This document shows positions 52,490-60,424 of a stretch of 62,077 bases of DNA, piece by piece; the first letter of the stretch is position 1, and each line of letters begins with the position of its first letter. The position numbers and the translations under genes are program-made. The notes below the pieces were generated by a model. The model had not been told where the DNA came from and did no database searches. It saw only the letters and a list, made by a program, of their open reading frames with translations. The DNA is from Desulfovibrionales bacterium (lineage in GTDB: Bacteria > Desulfobacterota > Desulfovibrionia > Desulfovibrionales > Desulfomicrobiaceae): contig JAAYCS010000095.1 of NCBI GenBank assembly GCA_012729655.1, positions 1 to 62,077 on the forward strand, written 5' to 3'.

Positions 52490-54769
52490 TCAGCGGGCTT
52501 GCGCCCTGTTGCGCTGGAAGGCGAGCATGGCGGCCGGGAGCAGGATCATGTCCCCGATCCAGGCCGTGATCATGATCACCGAGCTCAACCCTCCGAAGGT
52601 CAAGGTGGGCACGAAGCTGCTGAGGGTAAGCACGCCGAATCCGACAACCAGAATCACCGAGGAGGCACAGATGCCTATGCCCTTTTCCCGAAAGCTGCGA
52701 TGTATGGCTTCCGGGATTGCGAGGCCGTCGGCACGGCTGAGCCTGTATTCGGTCAGGAAGTGGATGGTGTCGTCCACGGCGATGCCCAGGGCCACGGCGG
52801 AAATGAGCGCCGTGGAGGTGTTCAGGGGGATGCCCAGGGCGCCCATGATTCCGAAGTTCAGGGCGATGGGGAAGACGTTCGGAATGAGGCTCAGGAAGCC
52901 GATGGACAGGGAGCGCATGGCAAAGAACATGATCACCGTGATTATTCCCGCGGCCGTGGCCAAACTTTCCACCTGCCCCTGGACCAGGGCGTCGATGATG
53001 TTCACGTCCTGCACGGCCCGGCCAGTGACCCGGATGTCCAGTCCACGTTGTTCCGTGCTGTCGATGAAGTCCCGCAGGGCGGCGATGATTCCGGCCTGAC
53101 CCGCAGAGCCGTACTCGGAAATGCGCAGCAGGATGCGGGCGTGGTCGTACTCCGTGGTGATGAGCTCCGCGATGTCGTCGGAGTCGTAGAGCAGCAGGTA
53201 CTGGGAGACCAGTTCCCGGCTGTCCGGAATATGGTAAAATTGCGGGTTTTCGTCGTGGAAGGACATGTGCATGTCTTTCAGAAAGTCCACAAAGGACATG
53301 CTCCTGTCCACGCCGGGGAGCGTTTCGGCGAAGCTTTGGATGCGTTCCAGCACGGCCAGGTTGGCCGGATCCTTGAAGGCGTCGCGTTCCGTGGCCTTGA
53401 GGGAGATGTCCAGAGTGCCCACCCCGCTCAGGGTGGACTCCACGTACTTGAGTTCCTGCCGCAGGGGGCTGGAGGGTTTGAAGTATTCCAGAAGGTTGGT
53501 TTCCACCTGGATGGTGGAGGCGAGCCACAGCGCGATCCCTTGCAGGAGCATGAAGGCGACAAACAGGGTTCGGGCGTGGGCCCGGACGAAATGGAAGAGT
53601 CGTTCCAGCCACGAGCTGACCCCCAGGTCCTGGCGGTGATGGGTGAAGATCTTCTGTGCCGGACAGAGCAACAGCAGCATGGGGGGGAGGAGCAGGAAGG
53701 AGAAGACGAATTCGAAGATCATGCCGGCCGAGGCCACGTAGCCGAACTCCTTGATGGGCGGGATGTCGCTGGTGACCAGGGAGATGAAACCCACGGCCGT
53801 AGTCAGGCTGGTCAGGAAGCAGGGGACAAGGACGCGCTGCAGGACCGCGTCCAGGGCCTTGGCTGGGGACCCGTGCTTGACCAGCAGTCCCTTGTCCAGG
53901 TGGGAAAGGATGTGCACCGTGTCAGTCAAAGACAACGCCATGATCAGCGGTGGCACGATGGTGGTCACGTTGTTCAGGGTGATGCCGAGCAGGGGGAAGA
54001 GTCCCATGGTGGCGCCTGTGCATGCCGAAACATTGGCGATGGCCAGGACGGTCAGACGCAGGTTGCGGAAAGCCAGCCAGATGGTTGCGGCGATGAACAG
54101 ATAGGTGACCGGGATGAAGGTGGCCACGTCCGATTTCATGTACTGGCTGAGACTGAAGTTGGTCACGGTCCAGCCGGCCAGGTGGAATTTGTCCACCACC
54201 TCCTGGTGGTTTCGCAGCATCTTGTTGGTCTGTTCCAGGAGGCGCTGGCGGAACGTGCCGTCGGAAGAGTCGTGGGATTTAGGGAAGACCACGATGGCCG
54301 TGGTCTGCCCGTCCCTTGAGATGAGGTTGCTCACGTACAGGGGGTTGCCCAGGGCCTGTTCCCTGAGGAGGCCCAACGCCTCGGGATCGTCGGGAATCTT
54401 TTCCAGAAAGGGGCGCACCTCGAAATAGTCCGCGGAGCCGAGAATATAGTCCACGTTGGCCAGACTCTGCACCTTGCGGACTTCGGGAATGGACTCGAGA
54501 TCAGCGGTGAGGTCCGCAACCATGCGCAACAGGCCGGGCGTGAAGAGCTTGGGGCTGGTGAAGACGACGGCGAAGAACTCATCGTTTCCGAAGGTTGCTT
54601 TGATGGAATCATAGAAGGCGACATCCGGGTCGTCCTCCACGGTGAAGTAGTCCACGTTGTCCACGGTCCGCACGCCCGGCAGCTGGGCCAGAAAGGGCGC
54701 GGCCAGGGCCAGGGCCAGGATCAGGGACGCGAGAGGATAGCCGGTGATGAGGCTGATGATGTGTCGCAT
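52490..54769 (-). CDS. MMPL/RND-superfamily lipid exporter
   Basis: 759 residues with the twelve-helix RND layout: TM1 near 12-30, periplasmic loop about 35-215, helices about 218-400 (sterol-sensing-like core), second periplasmic loop about 425-600, and a final helix group. R-x-V-x-x-x-D-x-V-D-Y-F-T-V-E near residue 35 and a second A-V-A-L-G-I-A-V-D-D-T-I-H-F near 690 are MMPL hallmarks; the acidic pair in V-D-D-T may carry protons. Members export lipids or hydrophobic metabolites. It starts 21 bases after acyltransferase 1 and is likely co-transcribed. Confidence 0.9.
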   Translation of the reverse strand: MRHIISLITGYPLASLILALALAAPFLAQLPGVRTVDNVDYFTVEDDPDVAFYDSIKATFGNDEFFAVVFTSPKLFTPGLLRMVADLTADLESIPEVRKVQSLANVDYILGSADYFEVRPFLEKIPDDPEALGLLREQALGNPLYVSNLISRDGQTTAIVVFPKSHDSSDGTFRQRLLEQTNKMLRNHQEVVDKFHLAGWTVTNFSLSQYMKSDVATFIPVTYLFIAATIWLAFRNLRLTVLAIANVSACTGATMGLFPLLGITLNNVTTIVPPLIMALSLTDTVHILSHLDKGLLVKHGSPAKALDAVLQRVLVPCFLTSLTTAVGFISLVTSDIPPIKEFGYVASAGMIFEFVFSFLLLPPMLLLLCPAQKIFTHHRQDLGVSSWLERLFHFVRAHARTLFVAFMLLQGIALWLASTIQVETNLLEYFKPSSPLRQELKYVESTLSGVGTLDISLKATERDAFKDPANLAVLERIQSFAETLPGVDRSMSFVDFLKDMHMSFHDENPQFYHIPDSRELVSQYLLLYDSDDIAELITTEYDHARILLRISEYGSAGQAGIIAALRDFIDSTEQRGLDIRVTGRAVQDVNIIDALVQGQVESLATAAGIITVIMFFAMRSLSIGFLSLIPNVFPIALNFGIMGALGIPLNTSTALISAVALGIAVDDTIHFLTEYRLSRADGLAIPEAIHRSFREKGIGICASSVILVVGFGVLTLSSFVPTLTFGGLSSVIMITAWIGDMILLPAAMLAFQRNRAQAR

Positions 54770-54790
54770 GTGGTCTGCTCAGGACAACGG

Positions 54791-55666
54791 CTATGCCCGG
54801 GTCGGGGCCAGGAAAGGATAGAGGTTGGCGAGGTATTCCCGCTGCTGTGGGTTCAGCTTTTCGAGGATGTCCTTTTTGCTCTCCAGGAAGAATCGGGCGT
54901 CCTCAGGGTGCATGGGGTGCCTCTTTTCGTAGAAGGACCACCCGGATTGCAGTTCCTGCATCGTCGAATTTATCTTGCAGAAGAAGTCGTGGACATTGCC
55001 GTCCACTTCGAAATCCCTGTACTTCTCCAGGCTTTTCTCCTGGATGCTGTCCATGTTGATGCGCAGGGCCACGGCTGGAGCGCCCACGGCCCCGTAAAAT
55101 CGCTCCGGGCCGAACTCCTCGAACAGGAACAACGTTTTGTAGAAGCTGACATGCTTGGGGTTGACCATGATGCAGATGTCGTCGATCTTCTTCATCCTGG
55201 AGTATTCGAACGTCATCCTGCACAAAAAGACCATCAGGTTGCACCAGCGCACCTCCCTTGGGGTGGCCAGGGCGGAAAGCTCGGAGATCCTGCGGCCCTG
55301 GGCGCGCAGTTCGTCCAGTTGTGCGCGGTACAGGGAGTCCATGGGCAGCCCGAACAGCTCGCTGTCGAAAATCTGGGTCAGGGTGGAGATGACCGTGAGG
55401 TAGCTTCTGTAGATGAAAACGCAGGTGGCTGGCAGAAAGTTGTAGACGCTGAAGTGCATTTCGGCCGGGGAGGGGGTCTTGATGTATCCGGAGGCGAGGT
55501 ACTCGCGGTAGACCAGGGCAAAGGACTGGGACAACTCGTCCCGGGTTTCGGCGATCTTGATGTTCGGCCGGTCGATATCGTCCAATTTGGCCTTGAGCAG
55601 GGAAGATCTGCGGAGTCGGATGGACCGGCGGCGTTCCTGGAGGAGTTGGTCTGGTAGGTCGGTCAT
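54791..55666 (-). CDS. PEP-CTERM/exosortase-associated acyltransferase 1 (FeeM/GNAT-like)
   Basis: 291 residues. R-D-E-L-x-x-S-F-A-L-V-Y-R-E-Y-L-A-S-G-Y-I (about 43-62) is the opening of this GNAT subfamily, followed by L-P-A-T-C-V-F-I near 77, F-G-L-P-M-D near 105, S-A-L-A-T near 131 and V-N-P-K-H-V-S-F-Y near 168. The family is related to FeeM N-acyl amino acid synthases, which join an acyl group from carrier protein to an amino acid. It is cytoplasmic and probably the first gene of a unit with the MMPL exporter and ThiF fusion. Confidence 0.88.
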   Translation of the reverse strand: MTDLPDQLLQERRRSIRLRRSSLLKAKLDDIDRPNIKIAETRDELSQSFALVYREYLASGYIKTPSPAEMHFSVYNFLPATCVFIYRSYLTVISTLTQIFDSELFGLPMDSLYRAQLDELRAQGRRISELSALATPREVRWCNLMVFLCRMTFEYSRMKKIDDICIMVNPKHVSFYKTLFLFEEFGPERFYGAVGAPAVALRINMDSIQEKSLEKYRDFEVDGNVHDFFCKINSTMQELQSGWSFYEKRHPMHPEDARFFLESKKDILEKLNPQQREYLANLYPFLAPTRA

Positions 55667-55762
55667 GGCTGCTCCTTGTTCCCAGCCCAGAAGACTGAGT
55701 GAAAGACAGGATCAGACGGGCTGTCGGGCAGTTTCCAGTCCGTGCCCCAAAAAAATAATATA

Positions 55763-55781
55763 TTAAATGATAATCGCTTTC
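55763..55781. promoter_or_regulatory. Weak Fur-box-like sequence upstream of acyltransferase 1
   Basis: TTAAATGATAATCGCTTTC matches 13 of 19 positions of the classical GATAATGATAATCATTATC box, with a perfect ATGATAATC core. It is in an AT-rich stretch about 100 bases upstream of the minus-strand start. Iron control is speculative. Confidence 0.25.
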
Positions 55782-55862
55782 AACACTCTGGGAAACAACG
55801 ATGCGTGTCAAGGGAGGAGGGCGGCGGAATCGAGATGCTGGAGAGTGTGGAAGCGCGCAACA

Positions 55863-56747
55863 CTACAGGTCGATGCTGTTCTCGATTTTGATGCCAGGAT
55901 ACACTTTTCTGAGGTAGTTCTTGCATTCAAGGGGCAGCTCAGAGAGGTCCCCGTTTTTGCCGCACAGAAACTGATTGAAGAAACGCGCATTCATGGGGTT
56001 GGAATGCATGTACGCGGTGGCGTCGTTATCGAAGGCGTTGAGTATGTTCTTGCTGAGGACGATCTTCATGGACAGGTAGTTCGCGTACAGCTCCTGCCTG
56101 AATGGGAAGTTGCAGTAGGCGCTATTGAACTTCTCTCGCATTGCCCGGACATCCACGTGCAATGCCACCGCAGGGGCGTTGACCTGGGGGTAGAATTTCT
56201 CTTCTCCGAAGACGTTGAAGCCGTATCTGTTTTTGTAATGCTGCACGTGCCTGGGGTTGACCATGACCAGTCCGTCATCGACATTGGAGAATACGCAATA
56301 CAGCAAAATGAGCTTCATGAAGTTGTTGATGCCGGAACGGGAAAACGCATGCCTGTCGGAAGCGAGCGACCCGACCTCCACGATGTTGCGGCGCTTTTTG
56401 CGCAGCGTGCTGAGTTCGTCCCCGTACAGCCCGTCCATGGGCAGTCCGAACAACCCGGAATCATGGACCAGCGTGGTCGTGGAAAGAACGTTTTTCTGGG
56501 ATTTGGCGATGAAGACGCAGGTCTCTGGCAAGAGGTGGTATTTGGTGAACAGGACCTGGCCCGGTTTTTCGCGGATATACCCGACGCTCAGGTATTCCTG
56601 GTAGAGAAGGTGGAAGGCCTGCAGCAGCTCATCCATCGAGTCCGCGATTTTGAAGACGTAGTCGATATCACGGCGACCAGGGGCGAAGCCTGTTTTTGGA
56701 GGCAGTGTGCCGATAAAAGGCAGCCAGGCAGTTCGTTGCAGTTCCAT
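55863..56747 (-). CDS. PEP-CTERM/exosortase-associated acyltransferase 2 (FeeM/GNAT-like)
   Basis: 294 residues from the ATG at 56747; a TTG at 56777 is a longer alternative. Motifs parallel acyltransferase 1: S-M-D-E-L-L-Q-A-F-H-L-L-Y-Q-E-Y-L-S-V-G-Y-I near 36-57, L-P-E-T-C-V-F-I, F-G-L-P-M-D, G-S-L-A-S and V-N-P-R-H-V-Q-H-Y. The two are clearly paralogous but diverged, especially in the C-terminal third. A paralog pair hints at different acyl donors or amino-acid acceptors. It lies about 200 bases upstream of acyltransferase 1. Confidence 0.88.
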   Translation of the reverse strand: MELQRTAWLPFIGTLPPKTGFAPGRRDIDYVFKIADSMDELLQAFHLLYQEYLSVGYIREKPGQVLFTKYHLLPETCVFIAKSQKNVLSTTTLVHDSGLFGLPMDGLYGDELSTLRKKRRNIVEVGSLASDRHAFSRSGINNFMKLILLYCVFSNVDDGLVMVNPRHVQHYKNRYGFNVFGEEKFYPQVNAPAVALHVDVRAMREKFNSAYCNFPFRQELYANYLSMKIVLSKNILNAFDNDATAYMHSNPMNARFFNQFLCGKNGDLSELPLECKNYLRKVYPGIKIENSIDL

Positions 56748-57003
56748 GTTCTCTCTATGAAGATTTTGTCGTTCCAAGGTAAAGCCGAGTTCCTCTACCT
56801 GGATTCATGGGCTTTTGCAAATTCCAGATATCCCGCATCCAGGGACGCCCAGGACCGATGAGATTCATTATCAAGAATTATTCCAGGAAAGGGTGCCATT
56901 GCATGGAAAACCATGCTGACTGTCTGCCCAGGACGCCGCCATGCCTGCTCTCCAATGGTCTGGCAGGTGCGCGATCTGATGCCCGCTGTCGGGTGCGGCT
57001 ACG

Positions 57004-57153
57004 TCAAAAACGGTACGTGGCCTTCAGGAAGGCCTGGTCGTTGTCCTGGTAGCGGCCGAAAAGGGTGTCCGAAGGGCCGAAGAACAGGTAGGCGCCCAGG
57101 GAGAGTTCGAGGTTTCTGAACGACTTCAGGATGGCCTCCGGGTCAGGAACATC
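57004..57153 (-). other. Out-of-frame C-terminus of the AMIN-DUF1302 gene
   Basis: Just past a run of six C at 57153-57158 (six G on the coding strand), the next frame encodes 49 residues that complete a DUF1302 barrel. They run D-P-E-A-I-L-K-S-F, then L-S-L-G-A-Y-L-F-F-G near the middle, D-T-L-F-G-R-Y-x-D-N-D-Q, and a terminal T-Y-R-F before TGA. A C-terminal phenylalanine preceded by alternating residues is the outer-membrane barrel insertion signal. One extra G would join it to the main frame. Confidence 0.85.
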
Positions 57154-58892
57154 CCCCCGTCCCGGATGTCCAGGGCATAGCGCAGCTTGAGCATGAAGTC
57201 GCCCCTCCAGAACTCGCGGTTCACTTCCCCGTTGAGGTAGAAGTTGTCACGCCTGGAGAAGAGGATGTCCGACTCGTACTCGAAAACATGCTGATGGGTC
57301 AGCTGCACGTTGGCGTACCAGTCCTGTTCGCCCATGTAGTCCAGGCCCAGAACCGAATGCAGCACGGGCGTGGACACGGAGTCGAGGCTTTCGGTGGTCA
57401 TGGACTGCCCGTCGAAGTAGGCCCCTTCGCCGCGGAAGCCGAATTTGTCGAAGGTTGTCTCGAATTCCCACCCGAAGATGTGCTGCCGCGGGTAGTCGGC
57501 ATGCAGGGTCGGCCCTGCGGGCGAGGCGGGATCGAGGCGCAGGCGGGGGGACTTTTCCCTGGTGTACAGGTAGCTCAGGGCGAAGTCCCAGCCGACCACG
57601 GTCGTCGACGTGCGCAGGCCCAGGGCCGCATTGTCCAGGCCGTTGCCGGGTTCGGATTCGTTGATGCGCAGGTTGTTCGGTTCGCTGCCCAGCAGGGCGA
57701 ACTTGCTGCCCGTGTAGTCGAATCTGTTTTCCTCGAAAAAGGGGACGAAGACGCCCTCCAGGGTGAACAGGTCGGGAAAGAGGCGGACCCTGGCCATCCA
57801 GTTGGGGATCTTGCGGTCCTCCAGGTCGGGGAGGAAGAACTCGCGCATGTCCTGGGGGTTGATGTTGTCCACCGGGCTGATCTGGTCCGCCTTGCCCCAG
57901 CGCACGATCTGCCGGCCCAGGCGCAGATCCCAGTCCGGCGTAGCCCGGAACAGATAGCCTTCGTAGAGTTCCAGGTCGTAGTCGTCCGAGGAAGGGGTCG
58001 GGCCGAACCACAGATAGTCGGACTGGACCGAGGCCAGCACGAAGGTATTGGAGGTCTCGCCCCTGGATTGCTGGGCATTGGCCCACCCAGGCGGGGTCCA
58101 TTTTCCCTCCAGCCGGAGCGTGTTGCGAAACATCCTGGCCTGCTCGGAATCCCCGGACTCGTGCATTTCCTGGGTTCCTTTGGCCATCGCAAATCCCGAG
58201 AAGTCCATCGCCCCCCAGGGCGAGGTCTCTTCCTGCGGTCTCTGGGAGGATTTGTCGTCAGCGGAGAAGACGATTTTCCTGTTCTGCTCCCCCTCCCTCT
58301 TGGCCAACGACAGGGCGGGCGCCGGCTCGGATGCGATCCCGCCGGCCGGGTCCAGGGCGGCCTGGGGCAGGAGCGGGGCAGGGCTCGGCCCAGGGAGGGC
58401 CGCATCGGGCGCTTGCGGGAGGAGATTGACGATGATTTCGTGCCTGGTGGGGTCTCCTGGCGCTGGGCGGGAGGAGACCAGGTGCCGGACTTCCCGTTTC
58501 AGGTCCAGGACGACGCGCACCGTGTCCTTCTTGAACTGTGCGATGCGGACGCCGTGGATCAGGTCGTGCTGGGCAGGCAGGCTGCGGTTGTCGCCTTGGA
58601 GCCGGGCCGCGGCGATGTCCACAGCCAGGCGTGAAGGTTTGCTCATCACGAATGACCTCACGCTGTGCGGCTGGCCGGACAGGGTGAGGATCAGGGCTTG
58701 CGCCTCGCTGCCTGGAGGCAGTGCCAGGTCGGAAACGACCGACAGCGAGGACGCTTCGGCCGGGATGGGGCTCAGCAGGAGCAGAAGGGACAGCAGTGCA
58801 GCGCCCAGCGGCCACCAGGGAGCACCCGAGGCAGGCGGGGTATGGTGGGGGCACATGGAGTTCGAAGTTTCGGGGCGGGTTTGATGAAACAT
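57126..58892 (-). CDS. AMIN-domain plus DUF1302 outer-membrane protein (frameshifted near its C-terminus)
   Basis: 588 residues in the uninterrupted frame; the intact product would end at 57004. AGGAG lies seven bases before the ATG. A signal peptide ends P-A-E-A-S (about 48). Residues about 50-155 resemble an AMIN domain (beta-rich; V-R-S-F-V-M-S-K-P-S-R-L-A-V-D-I, V-R-V-V-L-D-L-K). A Pro/Ala linker follows, then DUF1302 from about 240 (F-R-N-T-L-R-L-E, L-R-L-G-R-Q-I-V-R-W-G-K-A-D near 335). DUF1302 proteins are predicted outer-membrane barrels that co-occur with LolA-like and MMPL genes, as here. The frame is lost in a G6 tract at about residue 580. Confidence 0.85.
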   Translation of the reverse strand: MFHQTRPETSNSMCPHHTPPASGAPWWPLGAALLSLLLLLSPIPAEASSLSVVSDLALPPGSEAQALILTLSGQPHSVRSFVMSKPSRLAVDIAAARLQGDNRSLPAQHDLIHGVRIAQFKKDTVRVVLDLKREVRHLVSSRPAPGDPTRHEIIVNLLPQAPDAALPGPSPAPLLPQAALDPAGGIASEPAPALSLAKREGEQNRKIVFSADDKSSQRPQEETSPWGAMDFSGFAMAKGTQEMHESGDSEQARMFRNTLRLEGKWTPPGWANAQQSRGETSNTFVLASVQSDYLWFGPTPSSDDYDLELYEGYLFRATPDWDLRLGRQIVRWGKADQISPVDNINPQDMREFFLPDLEDRKIPNWMARVRLFPDLFTLEGVFVPFFEENRFDYTGSKFALLGSEPNNLRINESEPGNGLDNAALGLRTSTTVVGWDFALSYLYTREKSPRLRLDPASPAGPTLHADYPRQHIFGWEFETTFDKFGFRGEGAYFDGQSMTTESLDSVSTPVLHSVLGLDYMGEQDWYANVQLTHQHVFEYESDILFSRRDNFYLNGEVNREFWRGDFMLKLRYALDIRDGGMFLTRRPS

Positions 58893-59087
58893 CCGTTTCT
58901 CCTGGAATTGAAAGCAGCTGCAGGGATGTCTGAGCCAAGGTTCAACTGCAAACCTGCAAGTTGCAATCCCATGGCGACCCTGTCAACCAAAATGAAACTC
59001 CTCAAGGCAAATGAAGTCTGCAGCATGTTCATTGCTTTTTAACTCGGCGGACCAGGTCTCAAAAATGGAAACTTCATCGGGACAATA

Positions 59088-59126
59088 CTGTTAAGTTTTT
59101 CGACAGTCATTCAATAAACTTTACAC
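59088..59126. promoter_or_regulatory. Inverted pair of activator half-sites upstream of the DUF1302 gene
   Basis: Half-sites at 59088-59105 (minus orientation, TGTCGAAAAACTTAACAG) and 59109-59126 (plus orientation, ATTCAATAAACTTTACAC) face away from each other with a 3-base spacer. The second shares 14 contiguous bases with the site at 48731-48748. A weak -24/-12-like sequence at 58962-58977 lacks a proper GG. Confidence 0.5.
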
Positions 59127-59194
59127 TATCCACGACAACTTAATCTGTTTTGGAGGTAACCTATTTTATTTCCTTGATTGCGAATCGATGTGAC

Positions 59195-59233
59195 CTGAAA
59201 AAGTAGCGGCCCAGGCGTTGTGCACCTGGGCCG
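59195..59233 (-). terminator. Terminator after PEP-CTERM gene 2
   Basis: A perfect 9-bp stem pairs 59207-59215 with 59225-59233 (CGGCCCAGG/CCTGGGCCG). On the minus strand it is followed closely by a run of T (A at 59198-59202). Confidence 0.85.
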
Positions 59234-59262
59234 TCGTGACACATGCAGGTTTGAAGTAAGGA

Positions 59263-60087
59263 TTAGCTTTTGCGGATCTTGCGGCCAAAGCCGGCTATGC
59301 CCAGCAGGCTGGCGCCAAGAAGGATTGCAGTGGATGGCTCGGGAACGCCGTTTATCAAGGGCTCTGTGGAAATGGTAAAGGACCATCCCAGCGTGGTTGC
59401 CTGGTTTTCCGGGGTGGTAAAACCGATGGTGCCCACTGGAACTCCAGCCAAACCGGCGTAGGGATTTGTCAGTCCGGCCAGCACTCCGCCGATGCTGGGG
59501 AATACGTTGACAAAGTAATCTTCATACCCTGGCGTAGGTACGGGGCTAAAATTTCCTGACTCTACATCGTAGTAAAAGTCAAAATTGGGATAATTAGATA
59601 GCAGTGCGAAGACGTCATTCTCATCAGAGCCATCGTTATCCGTTTCTTCGAATTCAATGTCAAATGTAAACGTCTGCGTTGGAAGGGCTGTGCCTGAAGG
59701 GTCATACGGTTTCAGGTCCACTTGCACCTGCAATGTAGCGTTATCAAGGGCAGGTGCATAAATTGGGAAATTGTTGTGTGTCATGTTGATTGAATCCGCC
59801 CAATATGTATTGGGAACAGATCCTCCGCCAATGTATGTGTCAACAAGACCATTAGGTGCAGGGTTGGTGATCACCAAGCTACTACGCTGATTCTGAGGGT
59901 TAGCTGGGCTGCCCCACGTTAAAACAGTGCCACTTGAAGTGGGGGCAAGCGGGTTGCCATTATCCAAGAAGGCACTAGAGAATGTTCCCTTGAGTGTGTA
60001 CTCGAAAGTAGTAACATACGCAGCGTGGGTGTTGCTGCCAAATGTCACCATGACCAAAGCCACCAGTAAAAACAACGATTTTTTCAT
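59263..60087 (-). CDS. THxN-type PEP-CTERM surface protein 2
   Basis: 274 residues. A signal peptide ends S-N-T-H-A-A. It shares with PEP-CTERM 1 the L-T-W-G-x-P segment, Q-R-S-S-L-V-I, and N-M-T-H-N-N, the T-H-x-N motif. The C-terminus is V-P-E-P-S-T, a hydrophobic helix and F-G-R-K-I-R-K-S, a full sorting signal. AT-rich relative to neighbours, like its paralog 10 kb away. AGGAGGAG precedes the ATG; a sigma-54 promoter and an activator half-site lie upstream. Confidence 0.92.
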   Translation of the reverse strand: MKKSLFLLVALVMVTFGSNTHAAYVTTFEYTLKGTFSSAFLDNGNPLAPTSSGTVLTWGSPANPQNQRSSLVITNPAPNGLVDTYIGGGSVPNTYWADSINMTHNNFPIYAPALDNATLQVQVDLKPYDPSGTALPTQTFTFDIEFEETDNDGSDENDVFALLSNYPNFDFYYDVESGNFSPVPTPGYEDYFVNVFPSIGGVLAGLTNPYAGLAGVPVGTIGFTTPENQATTLGWSFTISTEPLINGVPEPSTAILLGASLLGIAGFGRKIRKS

Positions 60088-60136
60088 TCCCCTCTCCTCC
60101 TGTTAATTCAGAGCGCTCATCTATTAAGAAGGGTTA

Positions 60137-60152
60137 AGCAATTTTTGTTCCA
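60137..60152 (-). promoter_or_regulatory. Sigma-54 (-24/-12) promoter of PEP-CTERM gene 2
   Basis: On the minus strand TGGAACAAAAATTGCT matches TGGCACGNNNNTTGCW except at two positions and keeps GG-N10-GC spacing. Transcription would start near 60125, about 40 bases before the ATG at 60087, the same geometry as PEP-CTERM gene 1. Confidence 0.65.
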
Positions 60153-60233
60153 GAATATATATTTTTATTTATATTATAAATTTCATGGAGATATATAAAG
60201 AAGCGAAATATTGTAAGATTCGGACACGCTCAA

Positions 60234-60251
60234 GTGTAAAATTTACCGACA
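60234..60251 (-). promoter_or_regulatory. Activator half-site upstream of PEP-CTERM gene 2
   Basis: On the minus strand TGTCGGTAAATTTTACAC, identical at 16 of 18 positions to the half-site at 48731-48748. It is about 82 bases upstream of the -24 box. A second, poorer match with a 2-base gap lies at 60209-60226, so pairing here is less clean. Confidence 0.55.
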
Positions 60252-60424
60252 AACGCTGCGTTCCGAGCAGGAGCAAAAGGGATTGGTTTGTCCGGGCTGG
60301 TGCATGTCATTTTTGATGGCTGTGAGCCGTCTGAAGGCGAGGGTTGGCAGAGAAGGAGCAGAGCAGGTCGCGGGTATGGCCTTTGGACAAGATGACGCAC
60401 AGCCTATTTCAAAAACCAGGCTAA

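Noticed and set aside
58962-58977. Possible sigma-54 promoter for the DUF1302 gene
   Set aside because: The -12 part (TTGCA) fits, but the -24 part reads CG instead of GG and the rest of that box does not match.
60252-60424. Possible small gene or transposase scrap between PEP-CTERM 2 and the LolA-like gene
   Set aside because: Open frames exist on both strands, but none has a start signal or resembles a known family.
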